Assembly: GCA_902556505.1 (NCBI GenBank)
Contig: CACDWM010000007.1
Location: 1-46,679, forward strand
DNA: 46,679 nt
Source of the DNA: an uncultured Pelagibacteraceae bacterium
Lineage (GTDB): Bacteria; Pseudomonadota; Alphaproteobacteria; Pelagibacterales; Pelagibacteraceae
Reading direction: 5' to 3'
Each line of letters starts with the position of its first letter. Within the stretch, counting starts at the first letter, position 1. Below the pieces are notes generated by a model. That model was not told the origin of the DNA and did not search any database. It was given only the letters and a program-made list of their open reading frames with translations. Positions 44,526 through 46,679 of this stretch are shown here, one piece after another. Position numbers and translations under genes: made by a program.

Positions 44526-44545
44526 ACTTCATAAAATTAATAAAA

Positions 44546-44607
44546 TCGGTAGGCATTTGAACTATATTGTGCGCCTAACATAATGTTGAAGCACTAAAAA
44601 AGGAGTA
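44546..44607 (+). promoter_or_regulatory. SAM-V riboswitch covering the metY ribosome-binding site
   Basis: P1 is TAGGC (44550-44554) with GCCTA (44573-44577). Inside, ATTTGAACTATATTGTGC matches the SAM-V core as I recall it, and GTGC (44569-44572) pairs with GCAC (44591-44594) to form the pseudoknot. The tail CTAAAAAAGGAG runs into the Shine-Dalgarno sequence AGGAG (44601-44605), five bases before the ATG, so SAM binding should hide the ribosome site and block translation. It stands directly after the SAM-II aptamer, the tandem described for Pelagibacter metY. Confidence 0.82.
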
Positions 44608-44609
44608 AA

Positions 44610-45938
44610 ATGACTAAAAAAAGAAATAACCCTGAAACTATTGCCATACATGGTGGTGACTATAGGAGTGATCCAGCGACGAACGCTGTAGCTGTTCCAA
44701 TTTATAGAACAACATCATACCAATTTAACAACACGGAGCACGCTGCTAACTTATTCGCTCTTAAAGAATTTGGTAACATCTATACTCGTATAATGAACCC
44801 TACAAATGATGTCCTAGAAAAAAGAGTTGCCGCTCTTGAAGGAGGTCTGTCGTGTGTAACTGTATCATCAGGTCAAACCGCTTCAACGTTTGCTGTATTA
44901 AATGTAGCCCAAGCCGGTGATAATATAGTAAGCTCAACCGATCTTTATGGTGGGACAGTATCTTTATTCACACATACGCTTAGTAAACTTGGTATAGAGA
45001 TAAGATATGCAGATCCAAGTAATCCTGAAAATTTTGAAAAGTTAATAGATGATAAAACTAGAGCTTTTTATGGTGAAACTCTACCCAATCCATATTTAAG
45101 AGTCTTTCCAATAAAGGAAGTTTCTGACATTGGAAGAAAATATAATATACCATTAATTATGGATAACACAGCTGCACCAGTAATATGCAAACCGATTGAA
45201 CACGGAGCTGCAGTAGTAATTCACTCACTTACAAAATATATAGGTGGGCATGGTACAGCAGTTGCAGGAAGTATAGTTGATAGTGGTAACTTTGATTGGA
45301 CTGCAGATCCTAAGCGACAACCATTATTTAACGAACCAGATGCAAGTTATGGTGGTGTTGTTTGGGGAAAAGCTGTACCGGAATTAACTGGTGCTAATGT
45401 CCCCTTCGCTGTTAGAGCAAGAGTTTGTTTATTGAGAGACTTGGGATCAGCTCTAGCTCCAGATAATGCTTTTGCAATAATTCAAGGACTTGAAACGGTT
45501 GCTTTAAGAATGAGACAACATTGTGCTAACGCCGAGTATGTAGTTGATTTTCTTAAAAAACATAAAGAAGTTACAAAAGTTATTTATTCTACAGAACACG
45601 ATAAACCCATTGCCGATAGAGCAAAAAAATATCTTAAAGGTGGAAATGGGCCAATGATTGGTATCGAGCTTAAAGGTGGAATTGAAGCTGGTAAAAAATT
45701 TATCGAGTCTTTAAAAATGTTCTATCATGTAGCTAATATTGGTGATGCTAGGAGTTTAGCAATTCATCCAGCAAGTACAACTCATAGTCAATTAAATGAG
45801 AAAGAACTAGCTGCATCAGGTGTTACACAAAGTTATGTAAGACTTTGTATTGGTATTGAACACATCGATGATATTATTGAGGATCTTGATCAAGCATTGA
45901 ATAAATCTTCAAAAGGTAATTTAAAAGCTGTAAGCTAA
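44610..45938 (+). CDS. metY: O-acetylhomoserine sulfhydrylase
   Basis: PLP enzyme that makes homocysteine from O-acetylhomoserine and sulfide (direct sulfhydrylation), the last sulfur-incorporation step before methionine. The Cys/Met-metabolism family core is clear: ETIAIHGGDYRSDPATNAVAVPIY, NIYTRIMNPTNDVLEKRVAALEGG, D185 in MDNTAAP and the PLP lysine K209 in HSLTKYIGGHG. At 442 residues with the long MetY-type insertion around 220-265, it is MetY rather than MetB or MetZ. It stands alone on this strand, behind a SAM-II/SAM-V pair, so it should be repressed when S-adenosylmethionine is plentiful. GC content is visibly higher than in the surface-glycan region. Confidence 0.93.
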   Translation: MTKKRNNPETIAIHGGDYRSDPATNAVAVPIYRTTSYQFNNTEHAANLFALKEFGNIYTRIMNPTNDVLEKRVAALEGGLSCVTVSSGQTASTFAVLNVAQAGDNIVSSTDLYGGTVSLFTHTLSKLGIEIRYADPSNPENFEKLIDDKTRAFYGETLPNPYLRVFPIKEVSDIGRKYNIPLIMDNTAAPVICKPIEHGAAVVIHSLTKYIGGHGTAVAGSIVDSGNFDWTADPKRQPLFNEPDASYGGVVWGKAVPELTGANVPFAVRARVCLLRDLGSALAPDNAFAIIQGLETVALRMRQHCANAEYVVDFLKKHKEVTKVIYSTEHDKPIADRAKKYLKGGNGPMIGIELKGGIEAGKKFIESLKMFYHVANIGDARSLAIHPASTTHSQLNEKELAASGVTQSYVRLCIGIEHIDDIIEDLDQALNKSSKGNLKAVS

Positions 45939-45966
45939 TTTGAATTTTAATGTCTACAAATAGAAA

Positions 45967-46679
45967 CTAATAATTAGGCTCTTTATATTTTACAATATAA
46001 AGAAAATACAATGTTGAAAGTATTATTAAAATAGAATTTATCTGGTGTAGAGATGCATAAATCATTTTTACTCCAGATAAAATTGTAAAAACTCCCAAAA
46101 CAATTTGAAATAATAAACTAATTCCAATAACAAAAATTGGAATTCTTAAATTAGGATTTCCATTTTTTAGAACAAAAAAAAGTATATAAAAATATAATAC
46201 AACTATTATATAAGCTAAATTTCTATGAATAAATTGAACAAGTGATTGATCATCAAATACTGTAATTTTAAAAAAATCAGTAATCGCACTATCATCAGGA
46301 AAGTATGAAGAGCCCATTAAAGGCCAAGTATTATAAATTTTTCCTGCATCCATCCCAGACACAAATGCTCCAATTATTAATTGTAAAAATAATAATAAAA
46401 GAAAAAATTTAATTGGGTTTAATTGAATATTAATATGATTAATTTTTATATCAGTTAGATTTAAATATTTCCAAAAAACTATAGACAAAATGATAAAAGC
46501 TGTAACTAAGTGTAGTGATAATCTATAATGACTAACATCAATTCTATCAATTAATCCACTTGATACCATGTACCATCCAATAAATCCTTGAAAACACACT
46601 AAGAAAAAAATAATTGAATATTCTTTTAAAATCCAAAAACCATTTTTAATTGTAAAATAGATCATTGGAATAAGAACAG
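45967..46679 (-). CDS. ctaA: Haem A synthase (COX15/CtaA), 5' end cut off by the window
   Basis: Oxidises the C8 methyl of haem O to give haem A for cytochrome c oxidase. The frame is open to the window edge (46679), so the ATG at 46665 is internal; 237 residues are visible and about 100 N-terminal ones should be missing. Seen are GFIGWYMVSSGLIDRIDVSHYRLSLHL (the conserved part is DVSHYRLSLHL, with a haem-ligand histidine), ANAG-like AFVSGMDAGKIYNTWPLMG, VQFIHRNLAY and SLHQINSILI near the end, each with conserved histidines. This is the alphaproteobacterial/mitochondrial COX15 type. Convergent with metY, 28 bases apart. Confidence 0.93.
   Translation of the reverse strand, partial: VLIPMIYFTIKNGFWILKEYSIIFFLVCFQGFIGWYMVSSGLIDRIDVSHYRLSLHLVTAFIILSIVFWKYLNLTDIKINHINIQLNPIKFFLLLLFLQLIIGAFVSGMDAGKIYNTWPLMGSSYFPDDSAITDFFKITVFDDQSLVQFIHRNLAYIIVVLYFYILFFVLKNGNPNLRIPIFVIGISLLFQIVLGVFTILSGVKMIYASLHQINSILIILSTLYFLYIVKYKEPNY

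Overview
The window looks like the genome of a streamlined, very AT-rich marine alphaproteobacterium of the SAR11 clade (Candidatus Pelagibacter type). The grounds are low GC with long A/T runs, almost no intergenic space, chains of overlapping genes, convergent genes that share stop codons, alphaproteobacterial gene pairings (recG next to sdhE, an NDUFS4-type complex I subunit), and a tandem SAM-II/SAM-V riboswitch pair in front of metY, an arrangement described from Pelagibacter. The assignment rests on gene content and recall, not on a database search.

Layout. 1-3846: 3' part of serS, then yajC-secD-secF (Sec translocon accessory complex). 3848-7353 (minus): a PuuD-like membrane protein and uvrA. 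7442-12644: ssb, gyrA, coaD, a periplasmic cyclophilin and tgt, tightly packed. 12729-16804: tRNA-Lys, an M48 metallopeptidase, a 25-residue membrane miniprotein, a DUF502 membrane protein, recG, sdhE and tRNA-Ser. 16890-25248: a nine-gene chain in which every gene overlaps the next (rarD, mltB-like, rlpA-like, dacC, tmk, holB, metG, tatD, a PhnP-like hydrolase). 25243-27461 (minus): glutathione peroxidase, nhaA and a zinc-ribbon membrane protein. 27556-29979: tRNA-Pro, the NDUFS4-like subunit, an SbmA/BacA-like protein, glpX and tRNA-Glu.

29983-38628 is the accessory part: a GIY-YIG protein directly behind tRNA-Glu, then extremely AT-rich surface-glycan genes (two-domain glycosyltransferase, polysaccharide deacetylase, methyltransferase, GDP-mannose 4,6-dehydratase, an SDR, a GT9 transferase), an FkbM methyltransferase translationally coupled to a complete tyrosine integrase, a two-arm inverted repeat just upstream of that integrase, a small membrane protein and a minimal MGMT-family protein. 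A 538-base non-coding stretch (38629-39166) separates it from the core.

39167-44397 (minus) is one colinear block: rplM, rpsI, argC, a small lipoprotein, hom, an AEC transporter and an EamA transporter. Divergent from it is metY (44610) behind its two SAM riboswitches, so hom and metY, both on the homoserine-to-methionine route, sit on either side of a short regulatory region. The window ends inside ctaA/COX15.

I saw no CRISPR array, insertion sequence, rRNA or recognisable defence system. The best candidates for something new are the degenerate zinc site of Tgt, the inverted repeat in front of the integrase, the integrase-FkbM coupling, and the protein genes that begin 3-6 bases after tRNAs.
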